A DNA stretch of 64,000 nucleotides from Limnospira platensis (GTDB taxonomy: Bacteria; Cyanobacteriota; Cyanobacteriia; Cyanobacteriales; Microcoleaceae): assembly GCF_046480435.1 (NCBI RefSeq), contig NZ_PKGC01000004.1, one strand, 5' to 3'. Made by a program: the position numbers and the translations under genes. Each line of letters begins with the position of its first letter. Position 1 is the stretch's first letter. Positions 9,169 to 17,283 of the stretch are shown here, piece after piece. The notes under the pieces were generated by a model. It was not told where the DNA came from, did not search any database, and saw only the letters and a list, made by a program, of their open reading frames with translations.

Positions 9169-10317
9169 CTATTGACCCACAGGAACTCCCAAAGCCTCTT
9201 TAACCCGTTGGGAACGAATTTCGCCGCCGTGGGTAACACAGGCTCCATCGAGGATGTCATCTGCGAAGTTTAGATCAAGTTCTCCCTCCTTAGTTACCAT
9301 CAGTTGTAATAAGGCTGAGAGGTTTTTAGCATATACTTCGCTGGCATGAACAGGCATGGAGCCTGGTATGTTAATGGGTCCCATGATGGTGACACCATTT
9401 TTCTGGATGTTTTTACCTGGTTCTGAACCCTCGCAATTCCCCCCCTGTTCGGCCGCTAGGTCTACAATCACTGAACCTGGTTTCATTTGAGCCACCATGT
9501 TAGCGTTGACTAGAACCGGGGCTTTTTTGCCGGGGACTTGGGCGGTGGTAATCACCACATCAGAAGCAGCGACGTGCTGGGTTAGCACTTCCTGGGTGTG
9601 TTGTTTGGCTTGCTCTGAGATTTCTTTGGCATAGCCTCCCTCGGCGACGGTATCTTCGTCTAGGGTGACATCTACGAATTTAGCCCCCAAACTTTGGACT
9701 TGTTCTTTGACTTCTGGGCGAATATCAAAGGCTTCTACGATCGCTCCTAAACGCCGTGCTGTGGCGATCGCTTGTAGTCCGGCTACCCCCGCCCCTAGAA
9801 CTAACACTTTAGCCGGTCGGATAGTTCCGGCCGCCGTGGTCAGCATCGGGAAGTATTTAGGCAAATTCGCCGCCGCGATCAGAACTGCCTTATATCCGGC
9901 AATATTAGCCTGGGAAGATAGGGCATCCATACTTTGGGCGCGACTGGTACGCGGGACCATTTCCATACTGAAAGCTGTCACCCGGCGATCGCTTAATTTT
10001 TGGATCAGATCTGGCTCTCCCAACGGGTTGAGAAATCCGATTAATACTGCTCCCTCTGCCATTTTGCCAACTTCCTCTTCTTGTGGCGGGCTCACTTTCA
10101 GCAGGATATTGGCTTCTCCCCACAGCTTGGCTGAGTCAGTAATCACTTGGGCTCCCGCTTCCTCATACAGAGCATCCGAAAAACAAGACCCTTCCCCGGC
10201 TCCGGCTTCCACATAAATTTCTAAGCCTTGTTTAACTAGACGAGATACTACGTCCGGGATCAAAGCCACTCGGCGTTCATTAACGTTCAGTTCTTTGGCG
10301 ATCGCAATTTTCATCAA
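9169..10317 (-). CDS. pntA1: NAD(P) transhydrogenase subunit alpha part 1 (NAD-binding)
   Basis: A 382-residue soluble domain I of transhydrogenase. It begins MKIAIAKELNVNERRVALIPD, as do alanine dehydrogenase/PntA proteins. The Rossmann motif VLGAGVAGLQAIATARRLGA (~172-191) is followed by an acidic residue in FDIRPEV. The mobile-loop region GYAKEIS and the GSVIVDLAAEQGGN motif are intact. It is the promoter-proximal gene of the pnt operon; a 476-nt spacer lies upstream. MMKI offers two adjacent ATGs; the second may be used. Confidence 0.95.
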   Translation of the reverse strand: MMKIAIAKELNVNERRVALIPDVVSRLVKQGLEIYVEAGAGEGSCFSDALYEEAGAQVITDSAKLWGEANILLKVSPPQEEEVGKMAEGAVLIGFLNPLGEPDLIQKLSDRRVTAFSMEMVPRTSRAQSMDALSSQANIAGYKAVLIAAANLPKYFPMLTTAAGTIRPAKVLVLGAGVAGLQAIATARRLGAIVEAFDIRPEVKEQVQSLGAKFVDVTLDEDTVAEGGYAKEISEQAKQHTQEVLTQHVAASDVVITTAQVPGKKAPVLVNANMVAQMKPGSVIVDLAAEQGGNCEGSEPGKNIQKNGVTIMGPINIPGSMPVHASEVYAKNLSALLQLMVTKEGELDLNFADDILDGACVTHGGEIRSQRVKEALGVPVGQ

Positions 10318-10793
10318 AAACTCCTATATCTCAAATTCCGTCCCTTTTCGACGGCTTGACCAAAATCTTTTCGCGTTCTGGGTGGGTTTAGCAGTCTTAT
10401 TTGTGATAATTGAGGGCTGACAGTTAAACCCGCCCCTACAGGATTCTATGATAGCGATCGAAATTTGATCTGCCTTGGGAAAGTGCGTCACATCAGAACA
10501 TTTGTCATTTTTTGATGACAAGCATCCCATATTACAGCACCCCACCTCTCTGGCCGTCTGGGTTGAAGTAGCCAATCAAAATGTGCAACCTTTGCTACAA
10601 CAAGCTAATCACTGCTACCACAGCAACTCGACACAATGATCATGATTGTGCCAGAATGAGTGTCTAGTTTGACATCATAATCGTAGTTGTTCCGATTGAT
10701 TGATATCTTAGGTTTGTCTTTATGTCAAAAATAATCCTTTAACCATAAGTCAAATTGTTACCGCCGTTACACTTATCGCAGGAGTTTGTATCA
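10318..10793. promoter_or_regulatory. Divergent spacer between pntA1 and the DUF2808 gene
   Basis: About 476 nt between divergently transcribed genes, so promoters for both should lie here. It contains a REP-like inverted repeat (10380-10390 with 10425-10435, described separately). Near the right end there is an A/T-rich tract and a GGAG at 10781-10784 that serves the DUF2808 gene. An 83-codon minus-strand open frame at 10324-10575 has no recognisable features and is not called. I see no conserved regulator site. Confidence 0.4.
10380..10441. repeat. REP-like inverted repeat, copy 1
   Basis: GGGTGGGTTTA (10380-10390) is complementary, with one mismatch, to TAAACCCGCCC (10425-10435), followed by CTACAG. 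The 14-nt string ACCCGCCCCTACAG (10428-10441) recurs exactly at 36558-36571, where it also forms the right arm of a hairpin. This looks like a small dispersed palindromic element. Confidence 0.5.
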
Positions 10794-11309
10794 ATGAAAA
10801 TCCGTTCTCTAGTTTCTGGTTTGACAATGACTGGCTTTTTATTGGGAGCTTTTCCGACCCTAGCTTGGGCGCAATCAGGTCCGGGTGTCACTTTGTTTGG
10901 TGGACCGGAAAGGGCGAATTTGCTCAATTTCTTTCTACAAAGTGGCCGCTCTGGTCGCTGGGACCGCTACAGATTAAGAATTCCGGCGAGACAGCTAAAT
11001 ATGGCTGTGGCTCTGATCTCGATTTCCTATCCTGAACATTTCGAGGGTAGATTTGACCCAGATCGCATTGAAGTTCGTATCGGTGATCAGTCAATTCCCC
11101 TAGAGGAGGTAATCTGGGATGCCGAAAACAATTTTATTGAAATCTATCCCGAAGAACCCATCCCAGCCGGACAGTCCTTGGAAATTGTCATCTCCAACGT
11201 CAGAAATCCTACCTTTGGTGGGATGTTCCACTTTAATGCTAATGTCCGCAGCCCCGGTGATGTGCCTCTGTTGCGCTATGTTGGTACTTGGGTCCTGAGC
11301 ATTGATTAA
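10794..11309 (+). CDS. DUF2808 domain-containing secreted protein
   Basis: A 171-residue protein starting at ATG 10794, with GGAG at 10781-10784 nine nt upstream. The N-terminus is a signal peptide (positive KIR, hydrophobic core to about residue 22, cleavage likely after AWA). The mature part matches the cyanobacterial DUF2808 pattern: RYRLRIPARQLNMAVALISISYPEHFEG, DRIEVRIG, a proline-rich PEEPIPAGQSLEIVISNVRNP segment, and a closing YVGTWVLSID. This family is periplasmic or envelope-located and of unknown role. The frame is open 13 codons further upstream but without a better start. Confidence 0.85.
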   Translation: MKIRSLVSGLTMTGFLLGAFPTLAWAQSGPGVTLFGGPERANLLNFFLQSGRSGRWDRYRLRIPARQLNMAVALISISYPEHFEGRFDPDRIEVRIGDQSIPLEEVIWDAENNFIEIYPEEPIPAGQSLEIVISNVRNPTFGGMFHFNANVRSPGDVPLLRYVGTWVLSID

Positions 11310-11441
11310 CATCTGCTGGGGCGGTTGAGTTCATCACATCAACGGCTCCTAGACTCGCCGCCTGATGTCTCTAATTTTAGCCGGTGTATGTGCTAAAATA
11401 GGGGATTGTGATTTTAACACTGATTGTGGGAGGATAGACAA

Positions 11442-11579
11442 ATGGCTCAACAAACGCTCAAAGGAACTAGCCGTAAGAAAAAAAGAGTATCTGGGTTTCG
11501 GGTACGGATGCGGACTAGAAATGGCCGTGCAGTGATTAGGTCTCGGCGGCAAAAAGGACGGTCACGGTTATCTGTTTAA
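11442..11579 (+). CDS. rpmH: 50S ribosomal protein L34
   Basis: A 45-codon gene. It translates to a very basic protein beginning MAQQTLKGTSRKKKRVSGFR and ending GRSRLSV, the standard L34 pattern (TRNGRAVIRSRRQKGR). GGAGG at 11429-11433 is a strong ribosome-binding site 8 nt before ATG. It heads the conserved rpmH-rnpA-yidC locus, though rnpA here is separated by a 176-nt spacer carrying a MITE-like element. Confidence 0.96.
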   Translation: MAQQTLKGTSRKKKRVSGFRVRMRTRNGRAVIRSRRQKGRSRLSV

Positions 11580-11619
11580 GGGAGTTAACTCACAGCAGAT
11601 GGTCAATTGAGTTTGGGAA

Positions 11620-11743
11620 TAGTTATAGCAGTGGTCAAAACCCTGAGAAGCAAACCATAGACTCAATCTGTGATTGATATTAGCCCTAGGTTCTATTCCC
11701 GGTGATGCACCCTCGCTGGTCTAAGTGTCAACTGCTATAACTA
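11620..11743. mobile_element. MITE-like element with TA target duplication, between rpmH and rnpA
   Basis: A 120-bp element (11622-11741) begins GTTATAGCAGT and ends with its exact reverse complement ACTGCTATAAC. It is flanked on both sides by TA (11620-11621 and 11742-11743). The terminal repeats stay partly matched for about 16 nt. Short length, no coding capacity, terminal inverted repeats and a TA duplication are the hallmarks of a miniature element mobilised by an IS630/Tc1-mariner transposase. No transposase is in the window. Confidence 0.6.
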
Positions 11744-11755
11744 ATAAATATCGAA

Positions 11756-12145
11756 ATGTTGCCTCAAGTAAATCGACTGCGCGCTCCCAAAGATTTTAAG
11801 GCAGTCTATACTAGGGGACTACATCGTAAAACTGCTCATTTAACCCTAAGAGCATTAAAACGGTTAGTTCCGCCTGAGATAGATGCAGGAGACCCACCGA
11901 GTCGGTTTGGTATTTCTATAAGTCAGAAGGTTAGTAAGCGCGCGGTGCGACGAAATCTGCTCAAACGACAAATTAGAGCCGGACTGCGAGAGTTATTATC
12001 AAAAATCTCGCCAGGTTGGGATGTGGTGATTGTGGTGAAGCCAACGGCGATCGAGTGCAATTATGCAGAAATTCTGCGAGAATTAGAAAAGTTGTTAGTA
12101 CAAGCAGAGGTTTTACATGGGCATTCGCGAGGAGAGCTTTTATGA
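11756..12145 (+). CDS. rnpA: Ribonuclease P protein component
   Basis: A 129-residue basic protein that assists the RNase P RNA in 5' processing of pre-tRNAs. The RNR signature is clear: SQKVSKRAVRRNLLKRQIRAGLRE (~residues 59-82), preceded by RFGISIS. The start MLPQVNRLRAPKDFKAVY is typical. The 3' end overlaps the next gene by 29 nt. Upstream lies the MITE-like element, which probably alters transcription from rpmH. Confidence 0.95.
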   Translation: MLPQVNRLRAPKDFKAVYTRGLHRKTAHLTLRALKRLVPPEIDAGDPPSRFGISISQKVSKRAVRRNLLKRQIRAGLRELLSKISPGWDVVIVVKPTAIECNYAEILRELEKLLVQAEVLHGHSRGELL

Positions 12146-12509
12146 AGGCGGGCCCCATATTGGTGATCTGATTATAAATTTACTGATCGGATTTACAATT
12201 ATCGGCCTGCCTTTGACTGTGGGAGCGGTGGTGCGGGCACTGTGGCTGCGTTATCGTATTACTAACCGCCGGGTTTCTGTGATTGGAGGATGGATGGGAC
12301 GCGATCGCACTGATGTGGTGTACTCGGAAATTGTCAGTGTGGCGAAAGTGCCTAGGGGACTGGGAGCCTGGGGAGATATGGTGCTGACCCTAAAAAATGG
12401 TAACCGTCTGGAACTAAGAGCTTTGCCGAGATTTCGAGAGCTTTACGACTACATTAGTGAAAAAATTGCTCAAAAACAGGGAAGACCGCCGGGTGTGATC
12501 GGTCAGTAA
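12117..12509 (+). CDS. PH domain-containing membrane protein
   Basis: A 130-residue protein. Residues ~16-42 form a hydrophobic segment (LIINLLIGFTIIGLPLTVGAVVRALW). The rest matches a bacterial PH-like domain (YRITNRRVSVIGGWMGRDRTDVVYSEIVSV, then RGLGAWGDMVLTLKNGNRLELRALPRF). Genes of this kind sit between rnpA and yidC in many cyanobacteria. The start overlaps rnpA by 29 nt. The role is unknown; the location suggests membrane protein biogenesis. Confidence 0.85.
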   Translation: MGIREESFYEGGPHIGDLIINLLIGFTIIGLPLTVGAVVRALWLRYRITNRRVSVIGGWMGRDRTDVVYSEIVSVAKVPRGLGAWGDMVLTLKNGNRLELRALPRFRELYDYISEKIAQKQGRPPGVIGQ

Positions 12510-12649
12510 CTTCAAATTCACCTGATAGGCTAGAGAGTGTTGATGGGTGGTAATGAGCAAAGATCAGATCGAAGGAAAAAGTTCCACCTGGGGAACTAAA
12601 TTGTTAAAATTTGTATAAAAAATCAAGCAGCTAGGTTAACTATTGACGC

Positions 12650-13822
12650 ATGGACTTTGGTATTGGGTTTCTTTCCAACAATTTGATGTTACCGATCCTG
12701 GATTTTTTCTACGGGATCGTCCCTAGTTACGGTTTGGCGATCGTAGCCTTAACTCTGGTGATTCGTTTTGCACTATATCCGCTGAATGCTGGGTCAATTC
12801 GGAATATGCGGCGGATGAAGGTGACGCAACCGCTGATGAAAGAGCGAGTGGACAAAATTCAAAAGCTCTATAAAGATGACCCGGTGAAACAACGCGAAGA
12901 GATGAGCAGAGTATATAAGGAATTGGGTAATCCTCTGGCGGGTTGCTTTCCATTACTGCTACAGATGCCAATTCTATTTGCTTTGTTTGCTACCCTGCGA
13001 GGATCACCTTTCTCGGATGTTAACTACACCATTGACCTGCAAATTTTTCCCCAAGAACAAATTGAGCAAATTCAACCGCAAATATATAAGAGTAAGGCTC
13101 AGAATGTTTATGTAGCAGATGGGGTTCACTCTTCGGTACAGGCGTTGATTGATACTGGTAATAGTTTGGCTGTGGGACAAAAAACCGAGGTCAAATTTGA
13201 AACAGCACAGGGTGAAAGTCTACGGTCGAAGCTCGATAGTTACGAAAATCCGAAAGTTAAACCCCATTGGATGGTAACTAAGGGGGAAGATAAGGTTCAG
13301 ATTGATGATGAAGGCAATTTGGTAGCGGTGAAACCGGGTGAAGTGACTATCCAAGCCAGCCTGAAAGGAATTGCTGCTGATAAGGGATTTTTGTTTATTG
13401 ATGCCTTGGGACGGGTAGGAGCTTTTGATGATGATGGTAATATCCACTGGGATATAGTGGGGATGATTTTGGGATTTGGGATTAGTTTGTATATTAACCA
13501 GGTACTATCTGGTCAAAATCAAGCTGGTTCTGGTAATCCTCAACAAGATACGGTTAACAAAATCACGCCAGTTTTATTTACGGGGATGTTTTTCTTCTTC
13601 CCACTACCGGCTGGTGTTTTACTGTATATGCTGATTGCTAATATTTTCCAAACAGGTCAGGCGTTTATCTTGTCGCGGGAACCTTTACCGGAGAATCTCC
13701 AGAAAATTGTGGAGGAGTCTAGCGCGAAAACCAGCACAAAAGACAAAAAAGACAAGAAACAAGGTGAAAGTGGACGTGCTTCACTTCCTTTTGAACCAGG
13801 ACATTCTAAGAAGAAGGCATAA
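12650..13822 (+). CDS. yidC: Membrane protein insertase YidC/Oxa1
   Basis: A 390-residue Oxa1-family insertase (Alb3 in chloroplasts) that places proteins in cytoplasmic and thylakoid membranes. It has a first helix at IVPSYGLAIVALTLVIRFALYPL and a cytoplasmic RNMRRMKVTQPLMKE loop, then NPLAGCFPLLLQMPILFALFATL. A long ~150-residue periplasmic insert (residues ~125-275) is typical of the cyanobacterial form. C-terminal helices and a Lys/Ser-rich tail (STKDKKDKKQGESG) follow. A 140-nt spacer separates it from the PH gene; khpB follows after 8 nt. Confidence 0.95.
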   Translation: MDFGIGFLSNNLMLPILDFFYGIVPSYGLAIVALTLVIRFALYPLNAGSIRNMRRMKVTQPLMKERVDKIQKLYKDDPVKQREEMSRVYKELGNPLAGCFPLLLQMPILFALFATLRGSPFSDVNYTIDLQIFPQEQIEQIQPQIYKSKAQNVYVADGVHSSVQALIDTGNSLAVGQKTEVKFETAQGESLRSKLDSYENPKVKPHWMVTKGEDKVQIDDEGNLVAVKPGEVTIQASLKGIAADKGFLFIDALGRVGAFDDDGNIHWDIVGMILGFGISLYINQVLSGQNQAGSGNPQQDTVNKITPVLFTGMFFFFPLPAGVLLYMLIANIFQTGQAFILSREPLPENLQKIVEESSAKTSTKDKKDKKQGESGRASLPFEPGHSKKKA

Positions 13823-13830
13823 ACTAAGCA

Positions 13831-14307
13831 ATGGAGAAGACTCAAATTAGTCAAGGTCAGGAGTGGATAGAGGAACTCCTAAAACTAGGAGATATTTCGA
13901 GTAATGTGGTCCTGAAGCAGGAGGAGGACTCCTGGTGGTTAACCATTGAAAATCCCAATCTGTCCCCTGAACAGGCTAAAAATCTGATTGGTGATGGTGG
14001 TGAGGGACTCGATTCGATTCAGTATTTGGTGAATACAATTCTGAATTTGGGGAAAGACAACGGTGAAAAAGTGGCTTACACTGTGGAGCTAAATGGGTAT
14101 CGTGCCCGCCGCTACCAAGAATTAAGGGCTTTGGCAGAAAATGCGGCGAGTCAGGTGCGACAAACGGGGATTGAGTTAGAAATTAAGTCTCTATCTTCGG
14201 TGGAACGACGGCTAATCCATAATATTCTCAAGGATAGTGAGGGTGTGGAAACTTATAGTCAGGGGAGTGAACCCGATCGCCGTCTAGTGATTAAAGCGAA
14301 AGCCTGA
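13831..14307 (+). CDS. khpB: KhpB/Jag RNA-binding protein (KH + R3H)
   Basis: A 158-residue RNA-binding protein. The KH loop is modified to LIGDGGEGLDSIQYLVNTIL (residues ~50-69) and a C-terminal R3H motif is seen in SVERRLIHNIL (~126-136). Its place directly after yidC, with an 8-nt gap, is conserved in bacteria. Homologues act with KhpA in global RNA binding and influence cell division. A Jag N-terminal domain is absent, as usual in cyanobacteria. Confidence 0.9.
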   Translation: MEKTQISQGQEWIEELLKLGDISSNVVLKQEEDSWWLTIENPNLSPEQAKNLIGDGGEGLDSIQYLVNTILNLGKDNGEKVAYTVELNGYRARRYQELRALAENAASQVRQTGIELEIKSLSSVERRLIHNILKDSEGVETYSQGSEPDRRLVIKAKA

Positions 14308-14344
14308 CAAACATTTTGGCATGGGGAGCGAGGGCGGAAATATT

Positions 14345-14848
14345 ATGGATGCTATTTACATCCCTCATTTGCTTAATGCACATCAGCGGACGGTGGAGTT
14401 TCAGTTTGAGGAGTTTATCCCGGATTTGGATACTCTGACTCCGGTGCGAGGGTATATGCGAGTTAGTCATAGGACGACATTTTTGGATATCCAGGGTCGT
14501 GCGGAAGCGATTGTGACTTTGACCTGCGATCGCTGTCTGAAACAGTACAACCACCGCTTGAAAATCAAGACTTCTGAGGTGATCTGGTTGGAAAAATCGG
14601 ATTACCAGATCGCGGAAGAGGTGGAGGTGGCTTTTGAGGATTTGGTGGAAACTCTGGACCCTCAAGGGCATTTTTCTCCTACGGATTGGTTTTATCAGCA
14701 ATTGTGTTTGGAACTGCCAGGTCGTAAACTGTGTGACCAAGATTGTCAACTACCTGCTGCACCGAAGCCGGTTTCGGAATCAGTAGATGCACAGATTGAT
14801 AGCCGCTGGGCAGCCTTGGAAGCGTTAAAAAAACAATTATCTGGATAA
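14345..14848 (+). CDS. DUF177 (YceD) family protein
   Basis: A 167-residue protein. I prefer the ATG at 14345 (MDAIYIPHLL), where the family similarity begins; an ATG at 14321 would add eight residues. The CxxC pair in LTCDRCLKQYNH (~65-76) and the later CLELPGRKLCDQDC cluster are DUF177 hallmarks. In bacteria and plastids this family is linked to 23S rRNA accumulation and often precedes rpmF; here it lies between khpB and ycf46, 7 nt before the latter. Confidence 0.85.
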   Translation: MDAIYIPHLLNAHQRTVEFQFEEFIPDLDTLTPVRGYMRVSHRTTFLDIQGRAEAIVTLTCDRCLKQYNHRLKIKTSEVIWLEKSDYQIAEEVEVAFEDLVETLDPQGHFSPTDWFYQQLCLELPGRKLCDQDCQLPAAPKPVSESVDAQIDSRWAALEALKKQLSG

Positions 14849-14855
14849 AAAAGCG

Positions 14856-16361
14856 ATGAGCCAATTTAACCAGGAGTTTGAATTATTACTGCGATCGCGC
14901 TATCCGGTCATTTATATTCCCACATTAGAGGAGGAGCGCCTGGAGTTAGCTATCAAGCAGATAGGAAAGAACCAAGGCAATCGAGCGGTTTATGTGTGGG
15001 ATTTTGTGGACGGTTACAACGAGGGAAATCCTAATGATATAGGATTGGCGGTTCGTAACCCCTTACTAGCTTTGGAGTTTGTGGAAAAAGTGCCGGACAC
15101 GACACCGGCGATTTTTATTTTGCGGGACTTTCATCGGTTTTTAGATGATATTTCGATTTCTCGTAAAATCCGTAACCTGGCGCGTAGCCTGAAGTCTCAA
15201 CCGAAAAATTTGGTGATTATTTCCCCCCAAGTTACTATTGCTGAAGACCTCAGCGAAGTGATCACGATTCTGGAATTTCCGTTACCCGATCGCCCCACTA
15301 TTGCTAAGTCGGTAGAAGGGCTATTGATGGCAACGGGACAAACCCCGGAACCGCGTCTGTTAGATGAAATGGTGCGATCGTTTCAGGGTCTGTCTATGGA
15401 GCGAATTAGGCGGATTTTGGCTAAGGCGATCGCTAATCATGGGGAACTACAACCCAGTGATATAGAGCTGATTTTGGAAGAAAAACGCCAAACTATTCGC
15501 CAAACTCAGATTTTGGATTTCTACCCGGCCAAGGAAAATATATCTGATATTGGCGGACTCGATAACCTCAAAGATTGGCTACTACGGCGGGGCGGCTCTT
15601 TTTCGGAACGGGCGCGACAGTATGGATTGCCCTATCCCCGTGGTTTGCTGCTGGTGGGGATTCAGGGGACGGGTAAATCTCTGACGGCTAAGGCGATCGC
15701 TCACCATTGGCATTTACCCTTATTACGTTTAGATGTGGGGCGGTTGTTTGCGGGACTGGTGGGAGAGTCAGAATCTCGGACTCGCCAAATGATTCAGTTA
15801 GCAGAGGCTCTCGCTCCCTGTGTCCTATGGATTGATGAAATAGATAAAGCCTTTGCGGGGGTTGATGGTAAGGGCGATGCGGGTACAACTAGCCGGGTAT
15901 TTGGCACTGTGATCACTTGGTTGGCTGAGAAAACTTCTCCGGTTTTTGTCGTGGCTACTGCTAATAATATCCAATCTTTACCGCCAGAAGTTCTGCGTAA
16001 GGGTAGATTTGATGAGATATTTTTTGTGGGTTTGCCTAACCAAGATGAGCGGAAGGCGATTTTTGAGGTACACCTAACTAAATTGCGCCCCCAAAGTCTC
16101 AAAAATTACGATATCGATCGCCTAGCTTATGAAACGCCGGATTTCTCTGGGGCGGAAATTGAGCAAACTTTGATTGAAGCTATGCACATTGGTTTTAGTC
16201 AAAATCGTGATTTCACTACTGAGGATATACTGGAATCGGCTAGTCAAATGATACCTCTGGCTCGTACAGCCCGCGATCAGATTCAATTTTTACAGGATTG
16301 GGCGGCGGCGGGTAAGGCTAGATTGGCTTCCCGACAAGATAGCCTCAATAAGCTATTTTAG
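14856..16361 (+). CDS. ycf46: AAA ATPase Ycf46
   Basis: A 501-residue AAA-family protein matching Ycf46, found in cyanobacteria and red-lineage plastids. The N-terminal ~220 residues are family-specific (FNQEFELLLRSRYPVIYIPT). The AAA module follows with Walker A GIQGTGKS (~residue 270), Walker B CVLWIDEIDKAF (~325), and arginine-finger and sensor segments (VLRKGRFDEIFFV). No membrane helix or protease domain is present, unlike FtsH. A role in the inorganic-carbon response has been proposed for homologues. It lies 7 nt after the DUF177 gene. Confidence 0.9.
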   Translation: MSQFNQEFELLLRSRYPVIYIPTLEEERLELAIKQIGKNQGNRAVYVWDFVDGYNEGNPNDIGLAVRNPLLALEFVEKVPDTTPAIFILRDFHRFLDDISISRKIRNLARSLKSQPKNLVIISPQVTIAEDLSEVITILEFPLPDRPTIAKSVEGLLMATGQTPEPRLLDEMVRSFQGLSMERIRRILAKAIANHGELQPSDIELILEEKRQTIRQTQILDFYPAKENISDIGGLDNLKDWLLRRGGSFSERARQYGLPYPRGLLLVGIQGTGKSLTAKAIAHHWHLPLLRLDVGRLFAGLVGESESRTRQMIQLAEALAPCVLWIDEIDKAFAGVDGKGDAGTTSRVFGTVITWLAEKTSPVFVVATANNIQSLPPEVLRKGRFDEIFFVGLPNQDERKAIFEVHLTKLRPQSLKNYDIDRLAYETPDFSGAEIEQTLIEAMHIGFSQNRDFTTEDILESASQMIPLARTARDQIQFLQDWAAAGKARLASRQDSLNKLF

Positions 16362-16487
16362 ACGGGGAATAGGCTATGTCATTTGTGGCTCCCCTTGATG
16401 TGGTCCCAATGTTCGCTATCATCAGGTTTGATTTAGTCGATTGTTTTTGGCGATCCGGATCAGATAATAAATGTTTCCCCAAATACT

Positions 16488-16928
16488 ATGAGTCTTTATG
16501 GCATCTTTAAGTTTTTAGTCGGTGTGTTCCTAGCTATCTTGATTTTGGCGGGTGCAACTCTGGCCGCGGCTTTGTACTTTGCCGCTAGGTTGACAGAACT
16601 CCCGGAAAAGCCGACTTTTGCTACTGATCAACCAGTGGTGGTTGAAACAGCCAGCACCCCTACTCCTGAGCCTACTCCTGAGCCTACTCCTGAACCTGAG
16701 CCACAATTAGAGGAGGGAGCCTATCGGGCGATCGTGGTTCAACCCATTGGGTTAATTATCAGGGAGAGTCCTAGCCTTGATGCTAACCGGGTCGGTGGGG
16801 TCGGATATCAAGAAGAGGTTATTGTTTTGGAAGATAGCGGAGATAGACAATGGCAGCGGGTTCGCGCTGCAACTGATGAAGGTCGCACCGGTTGGGTAAG
16901 GGGTGGCAATACAGAGCCTATTAACTAA
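16488..16928 (+). CDS. SH3 domain-containing envelope protein
   Basis: A 146-residue protein with one N-terminal transmembrane segment (FLVGVFLAILILAGATLAAALYF). A Pro-Thr-Glu linker (residues ~57-70) is encoded by three tandem copies of the 12-mer CCTACTCCTGAG/A (16659-16694). The bacterial SH3b domain follows (VVQPIGLIIRESPSLDANRVGGVGYQEEVIVLE). It is probably anchored in the cytoplasmic membrane with the SH3b domain outside, binding peptidoglycan or protein. The 12-bp repeats could vary in copy number between strains. Confidence 0.8.
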   Translation: MSLYGIFKFLVGVFLAILILAGATLAAALYFAARLTELPEKPTFATDQPVVVETASTPTPEPTPEPTPEPEPQLEEGAYRAIVVQPIGLIIRESPSLDANRVGGVGYQEEVIVLEDSGDRQWQRVRAATDEGRTGWVRGGNTEPIN

Positions 16929-17283
16929 ATTCTTGGGGTTGATGGCAGATGTGATCTGAAACACAACTTTCACCATGAGGCGATCGCACTTAGGGTATGA
17001 AACCCATCACCAGTTTCCATCCGTAAATTCACTGATTTACTTGATCGCGATCACTGCCAAATCTGCCACACCTTGAGATTATATATAATACTTACCTATT
17101 CTGAGCATCAAAGCTCACTCATCTTTCGTAGCATCTCTTTCGTAGTATCTCACTGGATTAGTGCCTAAAACAAGGCCAACAATTCAGAACGCGGTTTTCA
17201 TCAGATATAAGCGGCCCCTGGGTCGCCTTTTTTTTGCTCCTGTAAGCGGCCCTCAGCAATGACCCACAGCAATGATGACTTTT
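16929..17283 (+). ncRNA. Candidate small RNA or long 3' UTR ending in an intrinsic terminator
   Basis: A 355-nt gene-free stretch. A TATAAT box lies at 17084-17089 but without a good -35. A near-direct repeat, TTTCGTAGCATCTC and TTTCGTAGTATCTC, follows at about 17130-17160. The stretch ends at the terminator at 17211-17230. A transcript of about 140 nt could run from ~17096 to ~17232. Equally, it could be the 3' UTR of the SH3 gene. No known small-RNA family is recognised. Confidence 0.3.
17211..17230 (+). terminator. Rho-independent terminator
   Basis: GCGGCC-CCTG-GGTCGC forms a 6-bp stem (one G-U pair) with a 4-nt loop and is followed by CTTTTTTTT, a good intrinsic terminator on the plus strand. 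It lies 283 nt after the SH3 gene stop and just before the convergent galT end. Confidence 0.75.

Noticed and set aside
9665..10216. 183-codon open frame antisense to pntA1
   Set aside because: The opposite strand encodes a clear transhydrogenase subunit; the frame is Ser/Arg/Pro-rich noise.
10324..10575. 83-codon minus-strand frame in the pntA1 upstream spacer
   Set aside because: Composition is not protein-like, it overlaps a palindromic repeat and has no clear ribosome-binding site.
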